Shown one piece after another: positions 8,008 to 18,100 of a stretch of DNA of 64,000 bases. The stretch lies in contig NZ_CAMAPC010000009.1 in assembly GCF_945859825.1 (NCBI RefSeq), positions 62,001 through 126,000 on the forward strand. The letters are read 5' to 3'. Position numbers and translations under genes: made by a program. Source of the DNA: Pseudoalteromonas holothuriae (GTDB lineage Bacteria; Pseudomonadota; Gammaproteobacteria; Enterobacterales; Alteromonadaceae). Every line of letters begins with the position of its first letter. Positions within the stretch are counted from its first letter, which is position 1. Under the pieces are notes generated by a model. It had not been told where the DNA came from, did no database searches, and worked only from the letters and a program-made list of their open reading frames with translations.

Positions 8008-11000
8008 GACAGTTTTGAAGGGCTGCAGGCATCAGGTGTGCTATCGCTTGCACAGCAGCAAATTTGGCAAGACCAACAGCTCAATGGTGTTAATGCTAAA
8101 TATAATATTCCGGGTGCTTTTCACATCAAAGGGCCATTAAATGTTGAAGCTCTCGAGGATGCACTCCAGTGTCTTGTACAAAGACATCAAATTTTACGTA
8201 CCAACTATAAAACTGAGGCTGATGAGGTTGTTCAATTTGCTCAGTTGCAGTTTGATAATATACTTAATAAACATGATTTTAGTGATATTCCAAGTACCTT
8301 AACGCAACAGCTTTGTAAGGAACTTTTTGAAAATGAGATAAGTAAGCCGTTTAATTTAGCAACCGACTTAATGGTGCGTGTGCAAATAATTAAATTGGCT
8401 AGTGAAGAGCATTATTGCTGTATCACGCTACATCATATTGCCTTAGATGGCTGGTCGTTAAATCTATTCTTTGAAGAACTAGAACAAGCTTATCAGAGTT
8501 TTAATTGTGACCGAGAGCCATCATTTACCCCATTAAAACTGCAATATGCTAACTTTGCTGATTGGCAACAAGCGCGTATTAGTAATGGCGACTTTGCCGA
8601 AGAGTTGGGTTATTGGCAGTCTCACCTTAATGATGCGCCACAGTGCCACCAGCTACCTCTCGATTATACAAGGCCTAAACAATGGCAGCCGACGGGGAGT
8701 ATTGTACGTACTCAACTGGGTGCCGAGTTGACAGCTAAGCTCAAACAATTTGCAAAAATGCAGAAAGTGACCATGTTTACTGCTCTACAGCAAGCATATG
8801 CTTTGACGATGAGTATGTTTAGTGGTCAAACTGACATATTAATGGGCACTCCTATTGCGGGGCGTGAGCGAAAAGAAACACACGATTTACTTGGTTGCTT
8901 TACCAATACTTTGGTATTACGCAGCCAATTTGATAATCATGCATCATTTACCAATCATGTAACACAAAGCCATAAGCATTGGTTGAATAATATCGCCAAT
9001 CAATCTGTGCCATTTGAGCAATTGATGTCGCATTTGAATCCACAACGAGTACAAGGGGCCCACCCATTATTTCAATTGTGGTTTGTGTTAAATACTCAAG
9101 CGACCCCAGGTAGCAATTTTTCTCTGGCAGATACGCACATAGTGCAAGATGAGGCGAACACCAGATTGGTTAAGTTTGATCTAATGCTGGCGGCCAGTGA
9201 GTCAGGTGATGAACTGCATTTGGAATGGCAGTTTAACCGTTCACTTTTCAAGGCTGAGACAATTCAAGCATTTGCTCGATTAATGGAAAGCATATTAGCT
9301 CAAGCATTGGCAAGCCCTCACCTTGCTATTAGTGAACTTGAGATAGCTCAAAAACAGAACCTATCAGTGGTTGAGGCGCAGCCACTTACTACACCGCAAT
9401 ATCTAGAGAATGTTTGTCAAGCTTTCCAGCATTGGTTAATGCATGAACCAAATCGTGTGGCAGTGGTTGATGGTACCCGCTCACTAACTTATCAAGCGTT
9501 GGCGCAACGCGTCGACAGGCTCGCAGGACTCATGGCTGACATGGGTGTTGAGCAAGGTAGCTATGTGGCTTTGAAGTTTGAGCGAGGCTTGGAAGCCATT
9601 GTGAGTATGTTAGCGACACTAAAATTGGGCGCTGCCTATTTACCTCTGGATTTAGCATTACCTGCTGAGCGTATTGAGTTTGTGATTAATGATGCACAGC
9701 CTGCGCTGATTCTAACCACCAGCCAATATTTACATGATTTTGATAATTGTGCGGTTGATAGCTGTTTAATTGAAGCTGTCGATGAACCTGATTGGCTGGC
9801 TGATATTGAACCAATACTCGACGCTCCTGTAATAAATCCACATGACCCTGTTTATGTGATTTACACATCAGGCACAACAGGGCAGCCAAAAGGGGTGGTG
9901 GTTACCCATGCTAATTTATCGCACTACTTAAGTGGCTTGATTTGTCAGTATCAATTTGAATCGAAGCTTAGTTATGCCGTGATGTCATCTATCGCCACTG
10001 ACTTAGGAAACACTACCTTATTTTTAAGTTTGGCAAGTGCTGGCACCATGCACTTGTTAGGTGAACAAGCTGTGCTAAGTAGTGATTTAGTATGCCAGTA
10101 CTTCGATAAATACGGTATTGATGTGGCTAAACTAACACCAAGTCATTTCAGTGCTTTGAGTTCATCTGAACATCACCCAATAGCGCAGCACACAATGATT
10201 TTTGGGGGTGAGAAGCTGCCAGCATCAACGGCTGCGTTAGTAAAAAATGACCATCCTCAGATACGCGTTATTAACCACTATGGACCAACAGAGGCCTGCA
10301 TTGGCTGTTTAACTCATGAAGTTCAAAGTCTTGCTGACAATGTGGTAATGCCACTTGGTTTACCTCTGCCTGGAACGTCTGTTTATGTTGTTAATGAGCA
10401 ATTAAAAGCCGTGGTAAAAGGTGCATGGGGCGAACTGATTATCTGTGGCCCAGCTATCGCTCAGGGGTACTTAAATCAGCCGCAACTTACAGCAGAACGC
10501 TTTATTGAATGGACGGATGAAAATGGACTGTTAGTGCGCGGATATCGCAGTGGTGACCGAGTTCGTATCAATACGCTAGGACTAATTGAGTTTGCTGGTC
10601 GAAATGATGATCAAGTAAAAATAAGAGGGTTCCGTGTTGAAACCCAAGAGATAACAGAAGTGGCAAAAGCGATTTGTCACGCCAGCAATGCAACCACGTT
10701 CATTCGAGGTGAAGCGGGTCAGGAGCAACTCTACTGTGTGATTGAATGCACAGCTGGTGAGGCATCTTTATCGGTTCAGCAAGTTCGCCAAGAAATGGCC
10801 AATATTTTACCTGCACATATGCTGCCTAGCGTTATTTCATTTGTAGCGTGTATGCCATTACTGGCTAACGGCAAACTCGATATAAAAGCCATCAAAATCT
10901 TAGCGCAAGGAGAGTCTGACGAACAGTTAGTCGCTGCCACAACGGTACAGCAACAGCTAGTGCATGACCTATGGTGCGATTTACTCAATAACGATCGTAT

Positions 11001-11214
11001 TTCAATTGATAAAGGCTTTTTTGAAGTAGGCGGTAACTCACTGCTAGCTACTCGCTTAAGTAATGAAATCAAGATATTAACTGGTGTCAAAGTGCCCCTG
11101 CGCACGTTAATGGATAACCCCACTATTACCGACTTAGCTTGGCTGTTGGAAGACACCAAGAAAGATAATCAATCTATTGATAACAATGAAGAAAAAATAG
11201 AATTTGAGATATAG
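4888..11214 (+). CDS. NRPS 1, starter C-A-PCP-C-A-PCP (Val-like, Asn)
   Basis: Nonribosomal peptide synthetase of 2108 aa with two modules and probably the first enzyme of the line. Residues 1-430 form a C domain (HHLAMDG at 135-141) at the very N-terminus with no loading module before it, as expected for a starter C domain that puts a fatty acyl group on residue 1. A domain 450-950, PCP with Ser993, second C domain 1050-1490 (HHIALDG at 1182-1188), A domain 1510-2005, PCP with Ser2051. The last 20 residues are acidic and end EKIEFEI, matching the short acidic motif recognised by the beta-hairpin docking domain found at the N-terminus of NRPS 2. No MbtH-like gene or acyl-CoA ligase is visible nearby. 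Substrates are given under the two module entries. Confidence 0.95.
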   Translation: MDCKHHALSLSQLDIFLDQQKHPQSPIYNIGGYVELMSQIDMALFERAFDVAATRHDAFYLRFDSHDGKPYQYLQTVGPKLLLHDFTAHTHPREDALALIKKTYASPFKLIVESPQRAGLVKLSDTCYWFYTVSHHLAMDGWGYSLWIKNLINQYMRMAGIEGAEPEPEVFSFIDSVESRSDYVNSKQYQRSLAYWLAELQQMPSLVFEAKEPILCQQVAQCSHRETRAISQSKYAQWQALAKSHGGQVHHLFLALLYCYFNRVTSENVLAFGMPSHNRSSADKQVVGSYVSVSPMRFEKAPCDTLCGLIQNIKGTMAKSARHLRFPIHKAIEESNKAIPARLFDIQFNYQLLDYVVGNEDCATESYFLTSNSERVPFTFTICEYGEHQDTQIQTDTNNAYFDTQEGALHLDRMLFMLEQLAENPELPLSELEIVTPAEQSQLIAWAGQSQAQTQRIETRFAATAVQFADAVAIEQSEQSITYRELNQQANQIAHALLECAPQAQVIGISSQRSIEMIAIVLGILKAGKAYMPIDASYPIERQEQMLEVSECPLLLTDSASLMASELVCERIDIGSQQWCSLIASQPTNNVDVEINHELAYLMFTSGSTGKPKGVMIPHQGITRLVIDSNFMAIDSSLCMLQLSNVSFDVATLEIWAPLLNGGKLVLYPQADLSFTRLHDTIITHQVNSMWLTSALFDRWVHDIEIVPSCLTQVLAGGDVVSAESVKSLFAKAPSVRFINGYGPTENTTFSTCHSVYGTDLIGSRLPIGKPIDNSLCFILDENQQMLPLGCVGELCVAGEGLALGYLNNEEATNDKFIDVLIGGQTQRVYRTGDMAHWHMDGTLAYMGRQDQQVKIRGFRIELSEIAASLTGHEYVSECAVVCSEDKQIIAAIRLSNATISQEGLDAQLKDYLSAQLPHFMLPNRIVVLESLPVTSNGKLDRKAILQQIGKDHSKVHVAPRNQLEQHLHDIWVTLLNGPIGIQDSFFELGGHSLIAMQLVAKISQELGVELSLDCIFRHHTIESLAKVIETQVSSNEVTLDSFEGLQASGVLSLAQQQIWQDQQLNGVNAKYNIPGAFHIKGPLNVEALEDALQCLVQRHQILRTNYKTEADEVVQFAQLQFDNILNKHDFSDIPSTLTQQLCKELFENEISKPFNLATDLMVRVQIIKLASEEHYCCITLHHIALDGWSLNLFFEELEQAYQSFNCDREPSFTPLKLQYANFADWQQARISNGDFAEELGYWQSHLNDAPQCHQLPLDYTRPKQWQPTGSIVRTQLGAELTAKLKQFAKMQKVTMFTALQQAYALTMSMFSGQTDILMGTPIAGRERKETHDLLGCFTNTLVLRSQFDNHASFTNHVTQSHKHWLNNIANQSVPFEQLMSHLNPQRVQGAHPLFQLWFVLNTQATPGSNFSLADTHIVQDEANTRLVKFDLMLAASESGDELHLEWQFNRSLFKAETIQAFARLMESILAQALASPHLAISELEIAQKQNLSVVEAQPLTTPQYLENVCQAFQHWLMHEPNRVAVVDGTRSLTYQALAQRVDRLAGLMADMGVEQGSYVALKFERGLEAIVSMLATLKLGAAYLPLDLALPAERIEFVINDAQPALILTTSQYLHDFDNCAVDSCLIEAVDEPDWLADIEPILDAPVINPHDPVYVIYTSGTTGQPKGVVVTHANLSHYLSGLICQYQFESKLSYAVMSSIATDLGNTTLFLSLASAGTMHLLGEQAVLSSDLVCQYFDKYGIDVAKLTPSHFSALSSSEHHPIAQHTMIFGGEKLPASTAALVKNDHPQIRVINHYGPTEACIGCLTHEVQSLADNVVMPLGLPLPGTSVYVVNEQLKAVVKGAWGELIICGPAIAQGYLNQPQLTAERFIEWTDENGLLVRGYRSGDRVRINTLGLIEFAGRNDDQVKIRGFRVETQEITEVAKAICHASNATTFIRGEAGQEQLYCVIECTAGEASLSVQQVRQEMANILPAHMLPSVISFVACMPLLANGKLDIKAIKILAQGESDEQLVAATTVQQQLVHDLWCDLLNNDRISIDKGFFEVGGNSLLATRLSNEIKILTGVKVPLRTLMDNPTITDLAWLLEDTKKDNQSIDNNEEKIEFEI
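8008..11157 (+). other. NRPS module 2: C-A-PCP, Asn
   Basis: The residues read D-L-T-K-I-G-H-I-G-K, from ATDLGNT, VAKLTPSH, IFGGEK and NHYGPTEACIG. The classical asparagine code is D-L-T-K-V-G-H-I-G-K, so only one conservative change separates them. The hydroxylase gene that follows could act on this carrier-bound Asn. Confidence 0.8.
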
Positions 11215-11224
11215 GAACAGAATT

Positions 11225-12199
11225 ATGAATCAGCAACTAACTAGTATTGAATACCCAGTAGAATTAAACGGCTTAAGTCTGATGACTTGGATTGAGCAAC
11301 ATCAAGATGCGATTAGACAGCAGATTGAAACCCATGGTGCCATTTTGCTCAGAGGCTTAAACATTATAAGTAGTGCTCAGTTTGGTAAAATTATCTCGCA
11401 TATGTTCTCAGAAGAGTTACTGAGCTATACCAATCGCTCAACACCACGTAAAGAGCTAAAAGGTAATGTGTATACGTCAACGGAATATCCTCCGGAAGAG
11501 TCAATTCCACTGCACAATGAAAATGCTTACTCCCATGAATGGCCGATGAAGCTTGCCTTTTTGTGTTTGGTCGCGCCTAGTGAAGAAGGCGAAACGCCGA
11601 TTGCTGATAGCCGTAAAATTTATGATCAAATACCAGCACATATACGTGAAAAGTTTGAGCAAAAAGGTGTTATGTATCTGCGCAATTATGATGCAGTTGG
11701 ACTGCCTTGGCGTGAAGTGTTTCAGGTCGAAACGAAAGCAGAGGCTGAAGCATATTGCATTAAAAACGACATTCAATTTGAATGGTTAGATGATGATGGC
11801 TTAAGAACTCGCCAAATCTGTCCTGCGGTACAAACACACCCAATTACGGGTGAAAAAATTTGGTTTAATCAAGCCCATTTATTTCATGTATCAAATCATG
11901 ATGAAGCGAATCGCAAAGCGTTAGAGGAAACATTCTCAACAGAGTCTTTACCGCGCCATTCATTCTATGGTGATGGTGAGCCAATTGAGGAGGAGTACCT
12001 AGCGGTGATCCGCCAAGCTTTCTTGGCCCAGAAGGTTAAGTTTACTTGGCAGCGCGGCGACCTGATGATCATTGATAACATGTTGTACTGTCATGGTCGC
12101 CAACCATACAAAGGCAATCGCCGTATCTTAGTTTCGATGGTAGAAGCAAACACATTAGCTGCGCAAGCACAAAGAGGTGAGCAAAATGAGTGTGCTTGA
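11225..12199 (+). CDS. Fe(II)/2-oxoglutarate hydroxylase, SyrP/TauD type
   Basis: Non-heme iron oxygenase of 324 aa in the TauD/clavaminate-synthase-like superfamily. The iron-binding facial triad is visible as His97 and Glu99 (LHNEN) and His290 (HGRQPYKG), and an Arg at 299 or 300 should hold 2-oxoglutarate. The HxE form and the HGRxPYxG signature are those of SyrP, AsnO and similar enzymes that beta-hydroxylate amino acids, free or bound to a carrier protein, for peptide synthesis. The gene sits between NRPS 1, whose last module takes Asn, and NRPS 2, whose first module takes Asn, so beta-hydroxy-Asn is the likely product. ATG 11225 has AGGA at 11213-11216; the frame is open to a TTG at 11204, which is disfavoured because it overlaps NRPS 1. 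The 3' end overlaps the next gene by 14 bases, implying translational coupling. Confidence 0.88.
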   Translation: MNQQLTSIEYPVELNGLSLMTWIEQHQDAIRQQIETHGAILLRGLNIISSAQFGKIISHMFSEELLSYTNRSTPRKELKGNVYTSTEYPPEESIPLHNENAYSHEWPMKLAFLCLVAPSEEGETPIADSRKIYDQIPAHIREKFEQKGVMYLRNYDAVGLPWREVFQVETKAEAEAYCIKNDIQFEWLDDDGLRTRQICPAVQTHPITGEKIWFNQAHLFHVSNHDEANRKALEETFSTESLPRHSFYGDGEPIEEEYLAVIRQAFLAQKVKFTWQRGDLMIIDNMLYCHGRQPYKGNRRILVSMVEANTLAAQAQRGEQNECA

Positions 12200-15100
12200 T
12201 TTACTGCAAGAACTAACGGCGCTGGGTGTCACTTTGTCATTGAATGGTGAAAACCTAAAAGTGTCTGGCAACAAATCAGCGTTAACAGACTCTTTAATTA
12301 AAAGTATTAAAATCAATAAAGCTGACTTGGTTACATACTTGAAACAATCAGAGGCGCTAGATAGCGATATAACCCCATTGTCTGACACGCAGCGTTATGA
12401 GCCTTTACCTCTGTCTTATAATCAAAGACGTTTGTGGTTTGTTGCACAGCTAGCTGATGAAAGCTCAGCGTACAACGGAGCATGTGCGTTACGTATTGAA
12501 GGGGAGATCAATGACGGTATCGTAGCAAATGCCCTGACTGAATTGGTGCAGCGCCATTCAAGCTTGCGTACTGTCTTCGGGCAAACCAATGGGGAGCCTT
12601 GGCAAAAGCTGCAGGCAGTCCCTAACTTCCCATTACAGTATGAAGACTTAAGTACCTTAGCCGCTGATCAGCAAAAAGAGGCTTTGCAACAAGTAAAACA
12701 AGTTGCAGCACAGACGCCCTTTAAACTAGATAGTGATCTGCTGTTAAGAGCTGTCTTGATTAAGCTCAATGAAGAGGAACATTGTTTGGTACTTGTGGTG
12801 CATCATATTGTCTCAGATGCATGGTCGCAAAATATTCTAGTACGAGACCTTAGCGAAATTTATCAATCTCTTGCGAACAATGAAACCGTGCAACTAGGGC
12901 CTCTAGCACTGCAATACGTTGACTACGCAGTATGGGAACAAAAAACTTTGCAGGGCCACTTGTTGGAGCAGAAGTTGGCGTATTGGCAGGCGACTTTACA
13001 AGATGCACCGGGTGTACATGAAATTCCTTTGGATAAAGCACGCCCTGCTGAGCAGCAGTTCAATGGTGAGCGTATTTCACAGGTATTAGACCCACAGCTA
13101 AGCCAGTGGCTCAAAAGCAAAGCATTACAAGCTGGCACTACGGTTTATGTGGTGATGCAAGCACTTTATGCTGTTTGGGTTGCTCGAGTCAGCGGTCAAT
13201 CTGATGTTGTGATGGGCACGCCTGCGGCGAATCGCAGTCATCATAATACACAACAGATAACCGGGTTTTTCTCAAATACATTGGTATTGAGAAACCACAT
13301 CGACTTTGATGCTGATTTTGATAGCTTATTACAGGCAAATAAAGCTCAGTTAAATCAAGCTTTTTCACATCAAGATGTACCTTTTGATATGTTGGTTGAA
13401 CGTTTAAATGTACAACGTTCAAAAGCGATTAATCCATTGTTTCAATTGTGGTTTTCTGTACATCAAAATCGTCAAAATGGCATTGAGCTCAATGGTCAAG
13501 AGGTACAATTAGAGCGAATTGAGCAGCAGCAAGCCCGCTATGATCTGAAATTTGAAGCGAACGTGTCGGATGAGTCATGTGAACTGGTTTGGGAATACAA
13601 TAGTGATTTATTTCTAGCAAAAAAAGTAGCCGTATTTGCTGAGCAGTTTATATCTTTAGCTAAGCAAATTATGGCCCAGCCTGATACATCGGTATGGCAG
13701 TTGAAATTAGATGATGATGAGATTGACGCCGATCATGTTAAGCACACCGCGGGGGATTTAACATTATTAAGTGAGCGTTTTGCAGCAAGTGTAATTGCTT
13801 CACCTGAGCGCGTTGGTGTTATTGAAGGTGGTGCACAGTTAAGCTATGGCGAACTTGATAGACAAAGCCACAAACTCGCCGCATTTTTACAGGAGCAAGG
13901 CATAGAAGCCGGCGATTGTGTAGGTGTATGCGCTGAGCGCTCGCTTGAAGCGACCATTGCGTTACTTGCTATTATCAAAGTTGGCGCGGCTTATGTGCCT
14001 ATGGACCCAGAGTATCCCGAGGCACGATTAACGCATATTGCTGAACAAAGTCAGCTTGAATTTGTACTTGTGTCTACTTCAGCAAGTAATGACTTTCCAT
14101 TAACAGAGTTAGAAATGGTCAGCCTTAGTGGAGCTGAACAAGCAGATTGGCTTGAGGATTATCAAGATATTGAGCTGTTTCCGATTAAGGTAGATGCTGA
14201 GGCTGCGGTGTATGTTATTTTCACTTCAGGTTCAACGGGCTTGCCTAAAGGGGTGCCTGTTAGTCATAAAAACTTACTCAATTATATTGACCAATTAACG
14301 GCTCGTTATCCATTTGATGCGGGCTGGCAATTTGCGCAAACGGCTACCTTAGCAACCGATTTAGGTAATACAATGCTGTTTGGCGCTTTGCTTGGGCAAG
14401 GTACTTTACATGTGCTTAGCAAAGAATGTGTGATTGATGGTGCCGCCATTGCTGATTACTTCGCTACGCACCATATTGACGTTGCTAAATTTACGCCGAG
14501 TCATTTTGCTGCTTTATTAGATGGTGCAGTCGACGCAAAAGTGTTGCCAAAGCGCTATTTATTACTCGGTGGTGAGAACTTTTCTATTGCACTACGAGAT
14601 ACCATATTAAAGCTACGCACGCAGCAATTACAGCCATGTAGTGTGATCAATCACTATGGTCCAACTGAAGCAACAATTGGGTGTTTGACTTACGAAGTAA
14701 TGGGTACTGAAACGCAACGGTCAGTGCCTATTGGTAAACCTTTTGATAACTTGCTCGGTTTAGTCATGCAAGGTGAGCAACCTGTACCCAATGGTGTAAA
14801 AGGTGAGTTGGTTATTTTTGGTGCGTCCGTCACTCAAGGATATTTGCAAAGTACGGCCGATGAAGGTCGTTTCGTTGAGTTAACTATTGGTCAAAAAACA
14901 CTCAAAGGTTATCGTACTGGAGATCTAGTTGTTCAAGACTTAAATGGTGATATCAGCTACTTAGGTCGTTCTGATGATCAGATCAAAGTACGGGGTTACC
15001 GCATAGAATTGGGTGAGATTGAACACACTTTATTGGCCTGTAATGATATTACACAAGCTTGTGTTGTTATCAAAGAAATAGATGCTAAAGCCCAACTGAT

Positions 15101-18100
15101 AGCCTATGTTGTGGCAGATGCAACAACGCAAAAGATAACTAACTACCTAAAAGATCAACTACCAACGCATATGGTACCAGATCATATTATTGCTTTAGAG
15201 CAACTTCCGCTGACTGAAAATGGCAAACTAGACCGCAAGGCTCTCCCCATGCCTTATGAGGCCGCGAGTTACCAATTCATAGCTCCAAGTACTGATACTG
15301 AACTATCGTTACAAGCGCTTTATCAAGAGCTATTAGGAAGCGATAACATCAGTGCCAATGCACATTTTTTTGAGCTGGGTGGACATTCACTGCTAACGAC
15401 TCGATTATTGGCACGCGTCCGTCAGGTATTTGCGGTTGATTTACATATTCGTGATATTTTTGATACGCCGGTGCTCAGTGAACTCGCTCATTTAATTGAC
15501 AGTGCTCAAGGCCGAGATGTGTTGAAAATGCCAGCGCTGGTTAATGCCAATGAAGCGCCTTTGTCATATGCACAGCAACGTTTATGGTTTATCGATCAAT
15601 TTGAAGGCGGCAGTAGCCATTACAATATGCCAGTGGCATTAACGGTAGAGGGGCATCTTGAAATAGCCGCAATTCGTTATGCAGTGGCGAATATTATTGA
15701 GCGCCACCATGCATTACGTACGAACTTTACCAGCAGTAATGGACACCCGAGCACGCAACTACAGGTAACACCTCATATTGAGATTGCTGAGCACAATCTA
15801 GTTGGCCACTCAGATGCGCAACATGTGCTCAGTCAATTAATTAAAGCGCAGCACCAACACCAATTTGATTTGAGCTGTGACTTACTGATTAAAGTGGGCT
15901 ACGTATATCTGAGCGATACTCAAGGTGTGTTGCTAATCAATGTTCATCATATTGCCAGTGATGGTTGGTCTATGACGAACTTAATGCATGAGTTTAGTGC
16001 TTTTTATGAGCAATATACGGCAAATACCAATGTATCGCTTACACCATTGGTAATTCAATATAGTGATTATGCGGCTTGGCAGCAGCAGTACATGCAATGT
16101 GAAGCAGGTAGCAATGATCTTGAATATTGGCGCAATCAGCTGGCGCAATTGCCTGCAGTCCATAGTTTTCCTCTAGATTACACTCGCCCTAGCGAACCGT
16201 CGTTCCAAGGTGCAAAAGAGAGCTTCACCTTATCGAAAGCGATACTAGATGATTTGCAGGACATTGCGTTGGCACAACAATGTACATTATCAACGGTGTT
16301 ACATGCTTGTTATTCATTGATGATCAGTGAATATGCTAATGAGCAGGACATTGTGATTGGTATGCCTGTAGCGAACCGTGAAGATACACGTTTAGAGTCT
16401 CTGATTGGTTTCTTTATCAATACCATTGTGCTGCGAGTGACGCATAAAACGAATGAATCATTTACGGATTTATTAGCCAGAGTAAAACAAACGCACCTCG
16501 ATGCGCTAGCACATCAAAATATGCCGTTTGACTATTTAGTGGAGCAACTTAATCCAGAGCGAAGCCGTGCTCATGCACCACTGTGCCAAATTATGTTCAG
16601 CATGAGTAATTACACGTTACCAGCGCTTAGTATTGATGGAAAAAAATTGTCGCCGATAGAGTTTGATAACGCGAACTCAAAATTTGACCTGCTGCTGAAT
16701 GCTAGACAAAACGGTGAGCAAATGAAGCTGACACTGCAATATGACACAGCCTTGTTTAGTACAGGCACCATGCAGAGTTTTTGTACACGTTTGCAAAACT
16801 TTATTGGCGCACTGGCAGGTAATCGTGCGAGTTCAATCTCTGACTTAATGTTGCTTAGCACCCGTGAGCGTGCACAGTTAGCGCAATTTAACGCGCATCA
16901 ACCACAACAACATCCATTCCCTTGCATTCATCAATATGTAGAGTCTGTTGCTGCGTCAACACCAAGTAATGTGGCAATGACATATCAACAACAAGCAATC
17001 AACTATGAAGATCTTAATAATCGTGCTAATCGGTTAGCACGATTGTTGCAAAGTTATAATGTTCAATCTGGCGATTTTGTTGGTATAGGGTGTGAGCAAG
17101 GCCCAGATATGGTTATTGCAATGCTGGCAACACTAAAAGTGGGTGCCAGTTATGTACCTTTAGATTTGAGCTATCCGGCTGAGCGCTTAACTACGATGCT
17201 CAACGACACAGATATTAATGTGGTGCTATGTACGACAAACACATTATTACGTGTTTCAGCATTACCTGTTGAGTGTATTGCGATGGATGCAGCATCAACA
17301 ATACAAAGCTTACAGCAATGCTCTACATACAATTTAGATCAGCAGGTTGATAGTAAAAAGGGTGCTTACATCAACTTTACCTCAGGTTCTACTGGACGAC
17401 CCAAGGGTGTATTAGTGCCTCACAGTGGTATTGTCAGGCTTGTGGTAGATGCCAACTTTATTACTTTTGATCAGCAAGACTGTGTAGCACAAGCGGCAAA
17501 TCCCTCTTTTGATGCCACTACGCTTGAGGTCTGGGGAGCGCTTGCAAATGGTGCCCGTTTACACTTTGTAGATAAAGAAACGTTGTTGAGTGCACAGCAG
17601 CTAAAGCAGGCGATTGGTGAGCATAAGATAAGTACGATGTTTGTGACCACCTCACTGTTTAATCAACTCGCAAATACTAAGCCTGATACCTTTGCGGGCA
17701 TGAAGTATGTTGTTGTTGGCGGCGAGGCATTAAGTGTTGAAAGTGTTAACAAGGTGATTGCTGGTGGCAAGCCTAAACATTTATTGAATGGCTATGGACC
17801 AACGGAAAATACTACGTTTACTGCTGTGTATGATGTGCAAGAAAAGGCCAATAGAGCGGTTCCAATTGGGCCGAGCATTGCAGGTACACGTTGCTATGTA
17901 TTGTCTGAGCAACAAGCGCTCTTGCCGCAAGGTGCGATTGGCGAGTTGTATGTGGCAGGTGATGGCGTTGCAATAGAGTATGTTGGTCAGCCAGAACAAA
18001 CGCAAAGTAGTTTTGTCACATTAGCGCATATCGAAGAGCCTAAATTGTATAGAACGGGTGATTTGGTTCGCTGGCGTGCGGATGGTGTTTTGGATTATAT

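Noticed and set aside
10776..11159. 127-residue - strand frame inside NRPS 1
   Set aside because: It is the shadow of the A-PCP coding sequence, which is intact in the other frame.
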